Shown here one piece after another: positions 13,801-26,767 of a stretch of 64,000 nt of DNA; the first letter of the stretch is position 1, and every line of letters starts with the position of its first letter. The position numbers were made by a program, and so were the translations under genes. Source of the stretch: Albifimbria verrucaria (lineage: Eukaryota > Ascomycota > Sordariomycetes > Hypocreales > Stachybotryaceae); the NCBI GenBank assembly GCA_020081605.1, contig JAHREC010000030.1, forward strand, positions 992,001 through 1,056,000, in the 5' to 3' direction. The notes below the pieces were generated by a model. It did no database searches. It saw only the letters and a program-made list of their open reading frames with translations, and was not told where the DNA came from.

Positions 13801-16677
13801 CGTATTAGCCAGACAGCTTGCCGCTTATTGCTTACTGCTGACTGCTGGCTCTTCCTGTCCATGATCATGTGATGCGAATATACGAGGTTTTGGCGAATCA
13901 CGTGAGCAGAATTTTGGGTGGGATCTTTTCTTCATGCCTCAGGCGCAAAAGTAAATTCAATCTACGATCTGCTTCAGCCAGCCAACTTTCTCCGTCTTCT
14001 TTGGTTCCTTGGGCCTTCTGAGAAAAGCCAGTCATCGTCTGGGGTACGACACCAACCGGGGTCTCATCCAATCACCAGGCACAGATGCCTCAGCCTCGCA
14101 GGAAGCGGGCTGGCCCTTTCGGACCGATTCTGATGCACCAGGCTCGCTTGGGGTTAGGCCTCGCTTTTCAGCAGGTTTTGTTCCGGGGACGAGGAACAGC
14201 CTCCGCATTCGCGAAAACGAGGAGAGCTGGAGAAGACCGTCGTTTTGACAGGCGCTATTCCTGGGTCACATTGAGACCGTTGGGCGGACGAGGCCAAGCA
14301 ACAAATGACAAGTGCTAATGCGCCGGTCGTCCGTCGTGATGCGCATGAGCTCACATGAACAGATGCCCCTTCCAGCATCGGATTTATGGTCAATTGGGAT
14401 AATGGAAACCCTGGTCACATGTAGACCGAGCAGGAAATTTCCCAGCCTGGTCCGTTCACCCACTCGTGCAGCGCCTGAAGTCAGGGGATTGGTGGTAGGT
14501 GGTGGGTGTCTGCTGACCGAGATGGTAGAGGAAAGGAGCAGCAGCAGCAAAAGTGCCCTGTCGCATTGCTTCATTGAGCATTCAGGCTGAGAGGAGAGAG
14601 AAAAGAGTCAGCAGTCGATGGCCACTCCAAGCTGGGCTGGCCTCCTGTCCGCTCGTAGGTGAGCGGCGTATTGAGGCCAACCCTCCCTCGTACCTGGTAA
14701 GGCCCGTGTTATCGATGCTCTGGTAGCTGTACGTGAGACAGCCGTGCTTGAGATCCCGTTTTCCTCATCTTGCTCGTCTCATTTGAAGCAATGACCAGGA
14801 ACCGTGAGCCAGTCTGCGCAACCGAGCAGAGACGTGGGACAGTGTGGGAGATCAAGCCTAGTGTACTGTAACCAACGCACGCTGGAGCCTGTCTTCTTTC
14901 TGCACATCATTCGATGTGGGTACCAGCCAGGGGAGGGGCCTTCTGGCGAAGCTCGCTGTGGAAATGGAATTGTTCCACGCTCTTACGTCCTGGTCCTGGG
15001 TGCGGAGTAGCCACGTCGAGATGAGCGGAACACACCTGATCTACAGGCAGGGGATCAGAACACGATGCAACGCTCTGCTTGTGGTGCCTGGGTGAACCCG
15101 CCCTGCCATGGAACACAGTGTTCCCAGCTTTTCAATTTCCTTGTCTTGGATTCCAATCTGCTCTTCCAGGGGCGACACGGATCCCGTCTATTGCTAGGGT
15201 GGTGCATCACCCAGGAGAAAGGCAGAGCGCAAGACATTCCAGTTGACAGTCTCACCACTCTCCTCGAAATCTGAGATTCCACGAGACCCCATTGCTTCTC
15301 CCGTCAAGCAAAAGACCGTGCTAAACACGAACCCAAGCGCAGCCACAACGCAGACCAGAGGCACTAGGTTAAACCTTGCTGGGAAAGGCGAGCGACGCAT
15401 TGCACTGTATTTCCCAGAGCGCACAGTTGCGTTCACGGCCAGAGTCTTGGACGGAAGCGGCTCCCGTGTCTAGCAAAGAAACAGGAGCAGCAGTCCGTCC
15501 AGGTCGCACAGTCTCTGTGATCTACGGTACGGGAGGAACAGTCGAGCAAAGATGCAAAAATAAAAACAAACGACACCGAAAGTGGAGAGAGATCACAACA
15601 TGGTCACATCTTGGCTGAATGAGGCACTACCAAGTCTACTGCAAGACATGGTCCCAGACATCCGTCATGGCCATTGAGGAGGGCAGATCACTGGGCGGGA
15701 AGGCTTTTTCTTACGAGGTGGCTCCGCCCTTACAGTTTCGTCCCAGCTTCTCTCAGCTGCACTTGTGTTAGGCTTGACGATGGACTGGTAAGCACATCGG
15801 CTGTGCCGTCGACCGAGGACATGTTAAGACGTACGACAGGATTCTCACGTCCCACACTGTATCCTCGGCACGCCTCTCGCCTGCCCAGCCGCGTCCCACC
15901 CAGCGACTGGGCACGGTGCCCGGTAACAGGCATGACGGCAGCAGCTGGTACTGGACGGTGCAAATTTGATGGCGGCCGCTAAACTGTCATGGCTTTGTTG
16001 TCTTGCCCCAGACACCAGCCCCTGGTTGGCCCTCCGCTTCAGCCATGCTGCTGGTGTGCCCTCCATTTGGGCCCCTCTCCAATCCCCATCCCAGAGAGCC
16101 GTCGCCCTGGTCGCAAGCTAATTTCACTCGTCTGCCGAAGACCATCCCCTTTCTGGATGTCTCCTCCGTACCCAGCCAGTGCCCTCCTTGTTCTCCCCCA
16201 TGCTCTGTTGTCTCGTCCGCTTTTCGAGGTCCTCTCACCCTTACTCTTCATCCTCTCCCTCCCTTAGAAACCTCTTGATGGCCATTTGAAAACCCACAGG
16301 GACCGCAACCCTTCGACCTCGGAACAAGCACATTTCATTCATTCATTCTAGTATCTATGTGAGCGTTGTTTCCAACTTGTACACACAACGCACCGGTTCC
16401 TGCAAACAACTGTGCCCCCGCGTTTGCCCAGGGTGAAAGGGCCGAATGCTGTCCATTCTCGTCAGCCCTTCACACGAATCGCTCCGAATCGACTTTGGTC
16501 TCCCCGCAAACCCCAGATTTCGGTCCAAGACGCCTTCGAGATATTGGTAGTCTTTCCTCTCGGCCTCAAACCTCATTGCCACGCGACAGTCGACTCGTTT
16601 CTGATCATTTCCACCGATTGATTGCCCGACCGCGACGCCCTACCATCCGGCACCTTTCCAACACCAACACCGCAGAA
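7854..16677. other. Gene-poor stretch of 8.8 kb
   Basis: No reading frame over about 100 codons with domain content is visible on either strand. From about 10.8 to 12.7 kb the DNA looks AT-richer, while 13.1-13.4 kb and 14-16.3 kb are GC-richer. I see no terminal repeats, transposase motif or tRNA. The last 400 nt (pyrimidine-rich, ending ...AACACCGCAGAA before the ATG) fit a long promoter/5' leader for the regulator at 16678. The middle part could be a decayed mobile element, but nothing diagnostic remains. Confidence 0.5.
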
Positions 16678-18868
16678 ATGACACAGGCTGTCAAGAGGGC
16701 CTGCGATGCTTGCCATCGACGCAAGGTCAAATGTGACGGCATCAACCCGTGCCGCAACTGCTCCTCGGCGCAGTTGTCTTGCACTTACAATGCTATCCCC
16801 AGAAGAAGGGCCCCAAGGGCTCCAGAGCCAAGGTCATCAGCGAGTTGAGGGAAACACAGAGGCAGACGAGCCTGTCCGCCAAGGTCCAGAACCGAATGAA
16901 CGGCATCGCCAACCCACCCACGAGTTCAAGCCTGGCGCCTACTCCTGGTCTTTTGACCGGGGAGCTGGTAAAGGAATGCGTCCAGTTCTTCTTTGACAAC
17001 ATGTACTCTCAGATGCCTATACTCGACCGCCGCTCCGTCGAGCAACAAATCCTTTACATGGAGCAAAATCGCGATGCGTACTGTCTGTTGACCTCACTGT
17101 GCGCATTTGTTATGCTGCAGCCCGGCATGACGATGCCAGCAGGCGACCCCTACAACCTCGACATGATCCCCGGCGCCAACATCATCTCTAGCCAACTGCT
17201 TGTTGAAGAAACTTTGCGAGTACGAAAGGGCTACGAGTACCTCGACTCCATCACTCTCAACGCCCTTGCTACCAACTTTTTCCTCTTCGGCTGCTTTTAT
17301 GGTCAAGAGATGCACGACAAGGCATGGTACTACCTTCGCGAGGCTTCGACCATGATTCACATGATTGGCATGAACAAGGAAGAATACTTGATGCAATTTG
17401 ATCCTACCGAGTCTTCTCGCCGACGACGCCTGTATTGGCTGTTCTTCGTTCTGGAGCGCGCATACGGTTTGCAGCGCCAGCGACCCCTTACCCTCCAGGC
17501 CACCATCAACCCTCCCACTCTGGCCGACGATCCCACTGATCCTCTTGCTCACCAGCTCAACACCTTCATCATGCTAGTCAACCTCTACCGACCCTTCGAC
17601 GATGCTATGCTTACCACGTGGACTAAGAGCCGCGGTAGCCTGTCCGCACAATATGTTACCGGCCTGCAGAAGCAGTTGAACGATTTGGTACAAACATACC
17701 TTTGCCAGGACTCGAGTTTCAACGACCTTCGTACCAACCAGCAGTGGTTGAAGAACACTTCGTGGCAGCTTACCAATGGTGTTGTCAACGGCAATGGAGA
17801 TGACTCCATCTCTTTCCAATACCCCATGAACATGTCGCGAGAGATGCTGGTGAACATGGCTTCTCAGTTCCCTGGAAATGGCATGGAATTTATGGGATCC
17901 GGATTGGTGAGTCGAAAGAAACAGATTAACCGAATGTATCTAACTCCTAAGCAGATTGAGAGGCTCATTGACCTCGTCTTCTCCATGACCGAGCTTCTCG
18001 CTATCCAGCCTGCGCCTCGCGACCCCTTCGCCGTTGGCCCTCGCGAAAACCTCAACCAGCTTCTTAGCATCGTCGCGATGTCTCGCAACGGCGACTACCG
18101 TTTCCTCCCGCTTCTCTTGAGCAAGGTCACCGAGATTCTTCCTCGCCTCACCAACCCCATGCTCCAGAATGCTCCGGAGAACGCAAACCTCGCCAACATG
18201 GATATTTTTGACGGCTTCGGCAGCGCCAGAATGGCCCAGCCTCCACCCCAGCTTCAAATGCCGATTGAAGGCGAATATGAGCGCAAGTTCCCTGTTGAAG
18301 ACTACGAGAAGAAGTATACGATGGATATGAACGGCGGAACGCCGGAGTCGGTGGCAAACCCAACTCAGATGGAACACCCCAGTCACCCAGCAGGGTTCTG
18401 ACATGAACGGCTCGTTCGTCAGCTCGCCCTCTATCATGTCACCGGGCATGGAATACCCCCACAACATGAACAACTTTTCTTGCACGCCTATGGGTGAGAT
18501 GGTGATGAACCCACTGGGCAACTCTGCTCAGCAAAGTCCTATGAATGTCTCCCAAGGACAGCACCAACAGCCAATGAGTAACGGTCATGACAACATGGTA
18601 CAGCACCATATGAACAGCATGTCCAATCAAGGCATGCGAAGCTCTTCTGTCAACACCCCGGCATGACGAATTCGCATCAGATGAATTCGATGTGCGGCAT
18701 GCGTCCACCCTCGCAAAGACAGGAAGCTTCCACATGTCAGCGCAGCCTGCCGCTATGCGCAGCGTGAGCGACTTCCATCGCTTGCAAAGAGCCCGCTCTG
18801 ACGCACAGTCCACTATGGTTGGGATGAACTCCATGAGCGGCGAGCTAGACTTCAACACGCTGCGATAA
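16678..18868 (+). CDS. Zn(II)2Cys6 transcription factor, N-terminal zinc cluster
   Basis: Nuclear regulator of about 715 aa. Residues 9-35 form a canonical cluster, Cys-x2-Cys-x6-Cys-x5-Cys-x2-Cys-x6-Cys (CDACHRRKVKC, NPCRNC), followed by the linker AIPQKKGPKGSRAK. A fungal-specific regulatory domain follows (FFFDNMYSQMPILDR, ASTMIHMIGMNKEEY, RRLYWLFFVLERAYGLQ), then a Met/Asn/Gln-rich tail ending GELDFNTLR. The linker and middle domain recall sugar/starch regulators of the COL-26/BglR/Mal-activator kind; that assignment is from memory and uncertain. One 48-nt intron lies at 17907-17954. Frame breaks at 16797-16800, 18353-18354, 18377-18380, 18660-18661 and about 18719 each lack one base; restoring five gives 716 codons including the stop. 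Confidence 0.85.
17907..17954 (+). other. 48-nt stop-free, frame-neutral intron
   Basis: GTGAGT donor, CTAAC branch point 10 nt before the CAG acceptor, length 48 = 16 codons, no in-frame stop. Splicing gives ...MGSGL|IERLIDLV; retention adds 16 residues. The consensus sites make splicing likely. Confidence 0.7.
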
Positions 18869-19642
18869 ATCATTGCAGTCTTGCTTTGTGGCGTTCTGGC
18901 ACCGGTTTGCAAGAAACCCTCTTCAAGACGCGCCTTGGTTAGCAGTCTTTCTGCTCTGTACTTCTACCGTTCTGTCTGATCACTCATCTTATCTCCCTCT
19001 CATTGGGAGCAAAGCACTACTTGGGTAATACTTGTGCATTTTGTGGAGTAAACACACCCTCTCAAACACCTTTTGTATTCTGTCACTACAAAACCGAAAG
19101 GGGTTGGACGGCGTTTTGGCGCTTGATGTGTTGTATAGCACTCAAGATTCGGGCCTCTTTTTTCTTTTCTTTGTTTTGTTTTCTTAAATGGGGACTGAAG
19201 CTAGCAGTTTGAGGATAAACTTGATGTTTTTACAAAGGAAATATGGAATAGGCTTGGGGAATACTGGGAATTCCCAGATGGTTAGGATAAACGGATAAGC
19301 GATGGATTTTTGGGTAAACGGTTCTGAAGGTAGTAAGAGGGGACGGGCCTTAAAGGCTAGACGTGAAGAGATGACAGATGAGAGACAGGGAATATGATCA
19401 TATTACACTCTGAATGTCCATGGTCTATTGTTTACTGTGAATGCATGGCGCAGCATAATCTTGATCGTAGTGCTCATTGGATGTTGCTGGGCAGAGGGCG
19501 GACAGCGCCGATATATCAGCTGAACTGACCTTGCTGTTGGCCCCTCCTTGGCTGACGCCTGATGGTCATTCACGCATCTTCGTATGGCAGCTTCTGAGAC
19601 TAGTCTGTACGTTATCGTTAGCTATAACTGTTGGCAAAAGGC
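18869..19642. other. Intergenic, 3' region of the regulator
   Basis: Pyrimidine- and T-rich tract around 19150-19190 (TTTTTTCTTTTCTTTG) and no coding frame of note. It probably contains the polyadenylation region of the regulator and the promoter of the next gene. Confidence 0.5.
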
Positions 19643-21506
19643 ATGGATCTTCAACCATCAGGAAGCACATTACGGTCGACAGGACAGCAGGAAGATGACA
19701 CTCACAAGTACATTGTGAACAAGACACCTCACCTGACGGAGGCAATCGTCTTGGCTACGGCACAGAATTACATCCATGACTTGGGGGTGTGGTGGTGTCT
19801 CTCCAGGATGGAGGGCAAGCGTATGTTGTCACTACAAGAGCTGTTCTAAACGTGGAGGAGCAGGTTGAGTTAAATGAATTCTGTCAATTACAAGTCAAGT
19901 GGTTTCCTGGGAGCCACGAGCTTCCGCTGAGACACAAGCCGCTCTCGTCGTTGGGTTCCCAGCATATTCCATCCTCTAGCGATGGTCGCACTTCTAGCAA
20001 CAGCCTCTCAAGGCAGCCGCAAGCAGAATTAATGACCAACACCTATCGGATTCAATACCTTAGGTCGCTTTTCCCGGACGCATCAACTACCAAACAAAGA
20101 TTAGAAGAATACTTAAGGCATCAACTCTTAATCGAAAAGTCGAGGTGCTCAGTAATTGCCCCTCAAGTCACGAGAGGAACTGCGCAACGTTCGTTGTTGA
20201 CGTGGATAAGCTGCTGGGCGGTCAGATAAAGGAAGCTCAAATAGATGACAATTTCCTTGGTATAACGCCTTTATATGACCCAGGTCTAGGGATGCTGTTA
20301 TGGAGTAAGAGCTACACTCTCCAGTACTTTTGCAATATGCTAATGAGTTGGCAGTATATTCGTCGTCCCAGGCCTCGGGACGCGTGCCATCCGCACATTC
20401 AGACCTCGTGACAAGGCGACAGGCCAAGAACAGAGAGACGTCTGGCTACGGGATTTCCTGCCAGGAGACTTGCCTAGCTGCCGGGTTCTGCTTTACGGGT
20501 ATGATAGCACGGTGGTAAAAGCCATAGCACCGCAGTGGCGAAGGACTATGCCGAAGCGATGATGAACGAGTTGAGCATGTTTCGTGAAGGCACAAACGTA
20601 AGTGAATTCTTCTTAGCAGGTGCCTACATAAACTGTCTCTGAGAAAAGTGAGGATTTGCCAGCTGACTATTTTCTCTATCCATTAGACACAAGACCGTCC
20701 AATTATCTACCTGGGGCACAGTCTAGGAGGGATTCTTGTCAAACAGGTAAGCAATTATTTCGCAAGAAGTTCACAAACCTCATCGCCAATCAGGCGAGAA
20801 GCTCCCTCTAACATTATCTGCAGATGCTCTGTTCGTGCCACGAATATGCCAAGAAAGAACACAGTACTGCTCATGCATCCGTTGGTGCTGATGTAGGTGC
20901 TGGACAGTTGGGCCTGTACCGCCACTGCAAAGGCATCATGTTCTTCGGCGTCCCTAATTTAGGACTGAACAACGGCGCACTTCATGAAATGTCGCAGAAC
21001 CAGCCCAACCAAGAGTTGGTTCGAAGCGTATTACTGAGCAAGAGCGGTGGACAGGCGCCACGCTACCTCAGCGACTTAGATGATGAATTCCTACAGACCA
21101 TTACCGATCTCAAGTCGATGCATGTGAATAAGTTGGCGGGTATTGGCTTGGCTTGTTTCTACGAGGATCGTTATACTCCAACGGCCATGGTACGTTGACA
21201 TGCTTCATACTTCTTCCTACCAAAATATCTTGATACTGAGGATATGCAACGTGTCTACAGTTCCAGAGCGACATTGGCAAATGGCAGGCCAAGGTAGGTG
21301 ACCCCATATTGATGGTAAGCAAGCATTCTGCTAGTCTCTTGCAACTCCAACAGCAGGCGAGAAGATTTGAGAGGGATCATAGTGAACTTGTTAAGTTTGC
21401 TACCAAATATGATCTGGATTATCAAACAGTGGTTAAAGAGCTGAAGAAATGGGTGGAGCCTTGGGTAGTTAAGCCTGGGAAGAAACAACGAGGTAGAGGT
21501 CGTTGA
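19643..21506 (+). CDS. SesB-like alpha/beta hydrolase (fungal NLR-effector type)
   Basis: Predicted serine hydrolase of about 528 aa of the DUF676/PGAP1-like class that often forms the N-terminal effector of fungal NLRs but also occurs alone. An N-terminal segment ends DDNFLGITPLYDP; then come the core strand IFVVPGLGTRAIRTF, LLYGYDS, the nucleophile elbow RPIIYLGHSLGGILVKQ (Ser in GHSLGG), FFGVPNLGLNNG, and a late catalytic-His candidate in ERDHSELVKF. Exons are 19643-20304, 20348-20597, 20687-20746, 20824-21189 and 21261-21506. Frame breaks in runs at 19783-19787, 20135-20138 and 20517-20520; three restored bases give 529 codons including the stop. No NB-ARC or NACHT domain follows. The start ATG is the least certain part. 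Confidence 0.65.
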
Positions 21507-21683
21507 GTTACTATGGGGATGAAATACATCTAGCTTATTTGTTCATGAGAGAGCTATATAGTTCTACCAACACCTTTGGAGGTTGGAGTCTTGGTAATAA
21601 GAATACTACTGTAAATACAACCTCTCCTAGAATACGATCAATCATGGCAGGTGATTTTGACAATATGCTGGTACAAGAATCCC

Positions 21684-23882
21684 TCAATTGCTTTCATCAG
21701 CATGGGGTTCCCGCCAACGAAGGCCTTCGTTCATTTCGTTTTCATCTGCAATGGGATTGGCATGACCACCAGGCCAGCCAGCACTGGGGTCCTCCCACTG
21801 AATCCTGAAATTGTCGAACGCGCGTTCTTCCTCTCCAGCACTATTAACCCAAACTACCGGCTCGCGATCTACCCGAAGCGTGCGGTTCCTTGCCCAAAAA
21901 GTCCGGAAGAGAAGCCAAAGGAGCACAGAAAGGCCAAGTAATCCCAAGCTTCCTCCAGCTGTCGTCTTAAATTGGCGCGCTTCTGTCTTGCTGGATTGCG
22001 CAAACCCGACAAAGACAACAATGAGAGGAAATGTGTTGACTACTAGTGTAACTATTCCTGCAATAATGCTAATGGGTGCGGATCGAATCGTAGATATGTC
22101 GCTCCAATGCTCTCCTTGATGGGGACTCTGCATAGGCGAAGATAGAGAATCCCAGCTCCTAAACACGCTGCAAAGAAAGCATCGACTACGTAGCTGTAAA
22201 TACTTATTAATGTGACATAGGCATCGGTACGATCTTCGAGGATATGGTAGACTGCTGCAATCAAGGCCACCGAGAACACAAAATGAAGAAGCATGGCAGC
22301 GGCTGGCGTTCGATGAGTCGTAGACCCTCCATTGGGTCTTCTTAATATCCTTTTCTTTAAAATTGCAGGAACATTATAATTATTTCCGAAAAATGTGGCA
22401 AAGGGTATTATCCCCGCTTTTGCAATCTCTTGCTTAACTGCGATCAATAAGCAAGTGTCAAAGAAATTGGGAGCACAAAGTCACTTACCTCGGGCGGCGG
22501 TGAATGTGGTAACGACAATATTTCCCAGGCTTGATATCATGAGAAATGTACTATAAACCTTTCTTGAGCCCATTGTAAGTTGGAAGAACTCGCTCGCAAT
22601 GTTCCAGTTCTCTTTGCAATTCTCCATGCCGGCAGCGGAGTAGAACTGTTTAATGGGCACAATTCCTAGCTGTCGAATTGTGTGTTAGCATAGCAGTTCA
22701 TCCCGGATGGACATCAAGATAGCCACTTACATATGCCACATTCACCAGCATGTAAGTCACACATACTGTAATCACTGTGGCAAACGAAGTAGATTTAAAC
22801 TTGGTGCCAGGTTCGCGAATATCGCTCAGAATCTTGAGGTTGCCGGTCAGCTTAATCCATGGAGTATGGCAATCTCAATGAACCCACGTAATTTGCTTGG
22901 TTAAAGCCTCCAAATGTGAATATTACTTGCAGATACGCCGTAGCCACGTCGACACCAGTGCTTCTTACTCCTCCAAGAGGGTTGAAGCTGGAGTAGAAGT
23001 TGTCATTTGAGTCGACAGCCGTAGCGTTAATGGAGCAGTCGTAATCGGCAAACATCGAGGTTGCGGAAGGACGGAACTTCTTTGTTGCACTGACAATGAG
23101 ACCAGCAAATAGGATAACAAAGAGAAACAGGAGTTTGGTTATCGCGAACAAGTTGTTTATCCGTATTCCTATGCTCCTAAAGCTACCATGTAGAATGCAG
23201 GCTGCCCCGACCGCGCTGACTGCAATACCGAGAACAAGCTCGCTTCGAGACCGGACATTGGCCAGTTCGAGTGTACTATGAGCAAACGCAATCGCGTTGG
23301 CAGCCGAGTTGCCAATGATCATGAATGGAGTGCCGAACAAAAGGCCGGGAAGAAGTCGAAGTTCTCGAGAAGGTATTGTATCTATGTGATTGAACTCTTC
23401 TGTTAAACCGAAAGCAACGGAGCAGCTGCTGAGTTTGGAGACCTACATAATTCAGCTCTCCTCCATTACAAGGAAGACACACGCGTCTTCCACTTTGGCG
23501 ACTTAGACCTCGGGGAATGGTCAATCCGTATTCCACAAAGACAATGGAGCCGCACATTGAAGCAAAGCAACCAAGCAGCCAAAATAGCAGTGAGCCACCA
23601 ATGCTATGTGTCTTCTTGATGACAGCCGAAGGAGTCTCGAATATACCGGTACCTAAAGGCAACGGTTTAGCTCGTTAAGCAGGTTCAGGAACGATGTTAT
23701 TTCTCACCAACCATTCGGTTGATTATGATGGCTGCAACATCTAATCTTTTGAGCTTACTGCTCTGAGCTGTATTGGGCGATATCTGCCAGCCTGGCTGTG
23801 CTGCAAGCCGCTGCAAAGCCTCCTGCTCCGGCTCAGCGAGCCTGTTGAAGTTGTCATTATAATCTGCGTCTTCGTAGTCCAT
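21684..23882 (-). CDS. Amino-acid permease, LAT/Mup1-like APC family
   Basis: Plasma-membrane amino-acid/H+ permease of about 637 aa with roughly twelve hydrophobic helices. Family landmarks: RLDVAAIIINRMVGTGIFETP (helix 1 with the GTGIF substrate motif), CNGGELNY, GLLFGTPFMIIGNSAANAIA, VIFTFGGFNQANY and ILSDIREPGTKFK. The hydrophilic N-terminus is acidic and the C-terminal tail follows a last helix around LLWLLFRTFWARN. Minus-strand exons are 23882-23708, 23652-23447, 23381-22888, 22832-22731, 22669-22489 and 22437-21684, all GT-AG. One base is missing in the run at 23347-23349 and one at 22121-22124; with both restored the length is 638 codons including the stop. Methionine or another neutral amino acid is the likely substrate. 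It is tail-to-tail with the SesB-like gene, 177 nt apart. Confidence 0.85.
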
Positions 23883-24757
23883 TGAAGTTTGTATAGAGCA
23901 GCTCTAAATCGTACATGGTTTGACAATGAGAGAATATCTTCAAGAAACACGGTAGATGAGGCTGTCTGCCAAGGATAGTCAGTGAGGCACTGTCACGCCA
24001 CCAACTCGGAACGGGTGTGCATCAATTTACTAGAGAATTCTGCCTAGATAATAGCTCGTCTATCGATTGAGGGCTGACGGTGACACCACCTGAATTGTAT
24101 GGCTATTATTGGCTGCCTCTTCGAGGCGCATGCACTGTTCCTGTAGAACAGGGTCCAGAACCAGTGGCACGCGAGGTAAGATATCCCGAGGCTGGCTGGC
24201 CGCCTCACTTAAACCAATCTGGCGGCTACCCACGTTTTCCTTGAAGTCTAGAGGCAACCCGACAATCCATCTGACATGGAGTTGCATCGCGTGGGAGACA
24301 GGCTCTCGAAATGGATGATGTTCGCGCATCAAGAGAGCGGTTGCAACATATGATCCACAACGTTGTGCCCAACGATCCATGTGAGTGGTTTTTATGAAGA
24401 AGACTACCTCGGATTTTCGTAGCCTGATCGGCAGACAAGATTAATTCCCATTCAGGGTCATTCCGACTTCGTGATAGCTTGGTAGATTTCAGCAATCTGC
24501 TTGACCACTTGATCGACTTTTGCAAGGCAAAACAACGTCTTTTCGCGAGCTTCCAGTCATATTCCAACTCGTCGGGCCGTTCAAGCTACCAATAGCGGAT
24601 TTGCAAGGCGCTATCACACGACAGCCGCGTCAGATAGAGCTACTGATCAAGCGTGCAAGACAGACTGATTTATTGCGCTTGAAGCTCAAGCACTTGTTGA
24701 GATCCTCGGCATCACCCGGGCTGCGCCGGTAAGTTCATTCATGAGAAATTACAATGC
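23883..24757. other. Intergenic with possible upstream exons of a broken gene
   Basis: Around 24440-24570 on the plus strand a coding-like segment reads RDSLVDFSNLLDHLIDFCKA, then loses its frame. It may be the 5' part of the broken gene that follows. Nothing else recognisable. Confidence 0.3.
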
Positions 24758-26767
24758 ATGGTCCTCATATTCAGCCACATTTGGTTCGTCGACGTGTTTG
24801 CCAGTAGTACTGATGATCCTGATGGACCTAGACAACACAACCAACATGAGGACTGCAGCCTTTGCCCGGGCCGCCAAGCAGATGAAGAAAGAAGACGAAG
24901 GCTGGTTGCGAATTTCTTGATTACCAAGTGTAAATTGAGGAATCCAGCCCTCAATCATACCGAACCAATACTTCAGATGCTACACAAGCTACGAGACACC
25001 GCATATATCCAAGCTGTGCTGCGAGGCGGCAGCTTCACCTCCACTCCAAGCAGCGATTGCAACGATCGAGTTTGCCTACGAGGCTATTTAAATGCTCTAA
25101 CTCGGCATATCCATGCTGCGCCGACCCCTTCCGCGAACGAACCGATCACTACACAATGGCTGAGGTTTATATGCTGCGCGAAGATCTTGTCCAAGATAAA
25201 AGCGAGCTCAGAGTATAGATCATACCAGCGAAGCCCAGAGTCTGACAACAGTATGAGCACATACTTGGTTGAGAACAGGTTGACCTTTCAGAGCTTTGTA
25301 ACAGAGTTGGAACTTGTAAGAAAACCCCGAGCCAATCTGCATCTCGTATATCCTATATACAATGCATTGGCATTTAATCAGATATGTGTACCCGGAAGCT
25401 AACAACACCACCCTAGCAACTGTTCTGCTTGGTTGGTCGGCTGTGCAGCCAGGTCCGATCTAAAGGATATCCCATAGAAACATTGTTCGAAGAAGCCACA
25501 ACATCAGCTCGGGATTTTGCAGCTACTTTTCTCGTTGATGAGAGCGATGAGAATTTGGGCGGGCTTGTCCTTTATCGTGGGTGCGATCACGTATTCCTAC
25601 AGTGCTCGAAAGTTGATGCTGATTATGAAACAGCTTTGTGCCAAAGCAAGCTTGGATGGCACCCGATGGCGACCGGACTACCCTTTTGGTGCAAAGATCC
25701 ACACGAGGGGTATTATTATTAAGTCCCCTGCTTTTTCTAGAGATATAAAGCTGTATGTATAGCTTTAATGTCAGTTGGCCCATATTCTGACAGCACATAG
25801 CAATCTCGCAGATATTGAGGAGCTCAAGTTACGTCCTGAATACACACAATCCCAAGATACTAAACGGCCAAAAGATGCCGACATCTCATTGATATGGCGC
25901 AATGGAACACAAACGTTCAAATTCGGTAGATTGGGGATGACTTGTGGCGGTTTCAGCAGCTCTTCACACACCATCCTGTCCGCTTCCACGCGTATGTTTT
26001 CCGCGCCTGCTCTTAGATCTGCTTCGATATGTTTGACCAAATGCTGACTTTAAAAGTTCGTATGTCTCCGTTTCCATAGAAAAGCCCAGACTCTTTGGAA
26101 TAAGAGCGAAGAAGAAATTTCTTTTGGCGGACATTCAGATTTGGGCAACACATACTGAGACACACGATATCGATGTCTCCAGTTGGCCAAAGGGCTGAAG
26201 ATCCGCGCACGGCTCAAATTATCGTGATTGAGATTCCGAACAAACCTGACAATGCCAGGAAAATATTCTCAATTGATCGTAAGTGAAAGTGCTATGCTGT
26301 TGTTTACATGCCACCATCTAATTGACGAAGTGAACCCACATCAAGTTGTTTACCAGAGACCATATAAAGACGACCACGAAATCGTGCTTAAACCTGCCAT
26401 GATTAATGAAGCAGTATGTCAATCTATCAGTGTTAAGACAGTGCTAATTTCTGGGCCTACAGCTACTCCGCGACGAACAAAATGGCAGACACTACCTGAC
26501 GAAGAATTCAATCCGTAAACCCCATTCGGGGATTCTGGATCTGACACTTTTGGCGCTTCCAAGCCCAAGGAACAATTCTTGAAAACGAAACCATTGAATT
26601 ACGTGTGGTTCAAACTGCCGCACTCGCGGAAATCAGGTTTGTGATCTCTTGATCCAGTCGCTCGAAACAAGAGTTTATGCTGATCGTTGTAGAGCTCGAC
26701 AAGTTTGAAGACGAGTGCAGGGAACAAATAAATAGATTACAATCGAGTATAACAAGGCTGTAAAAGC
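24758..26767 (+). CDS. Unrecognised, broken multi-exon gene
   Basis: A coherent frame runs to about 25319 (WLRFICCAKILSKIKASSEY, SMSTYLVENRLTFQSFVTEL), and a GTAAGA...TAG intron (about 25318-25415) joins it to QLFCLVGRLCSQVRSKGYP and TSARDFAATFLVDESDENLG. Further coding-like pieces appear at about 26180-26280 (EDPRTAQIIVIEIPNKPDNA) and 26460-26570 (RDEQNGRHYLTKNSIRKPHS). Between them the frame is lost several times and I could not close a model. I recognise no family. It could be a real gene damaged by the same missing-base problem seen elsewhere, or a decayed accessory gene. Limits are approximate. Confidence 0.3.
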
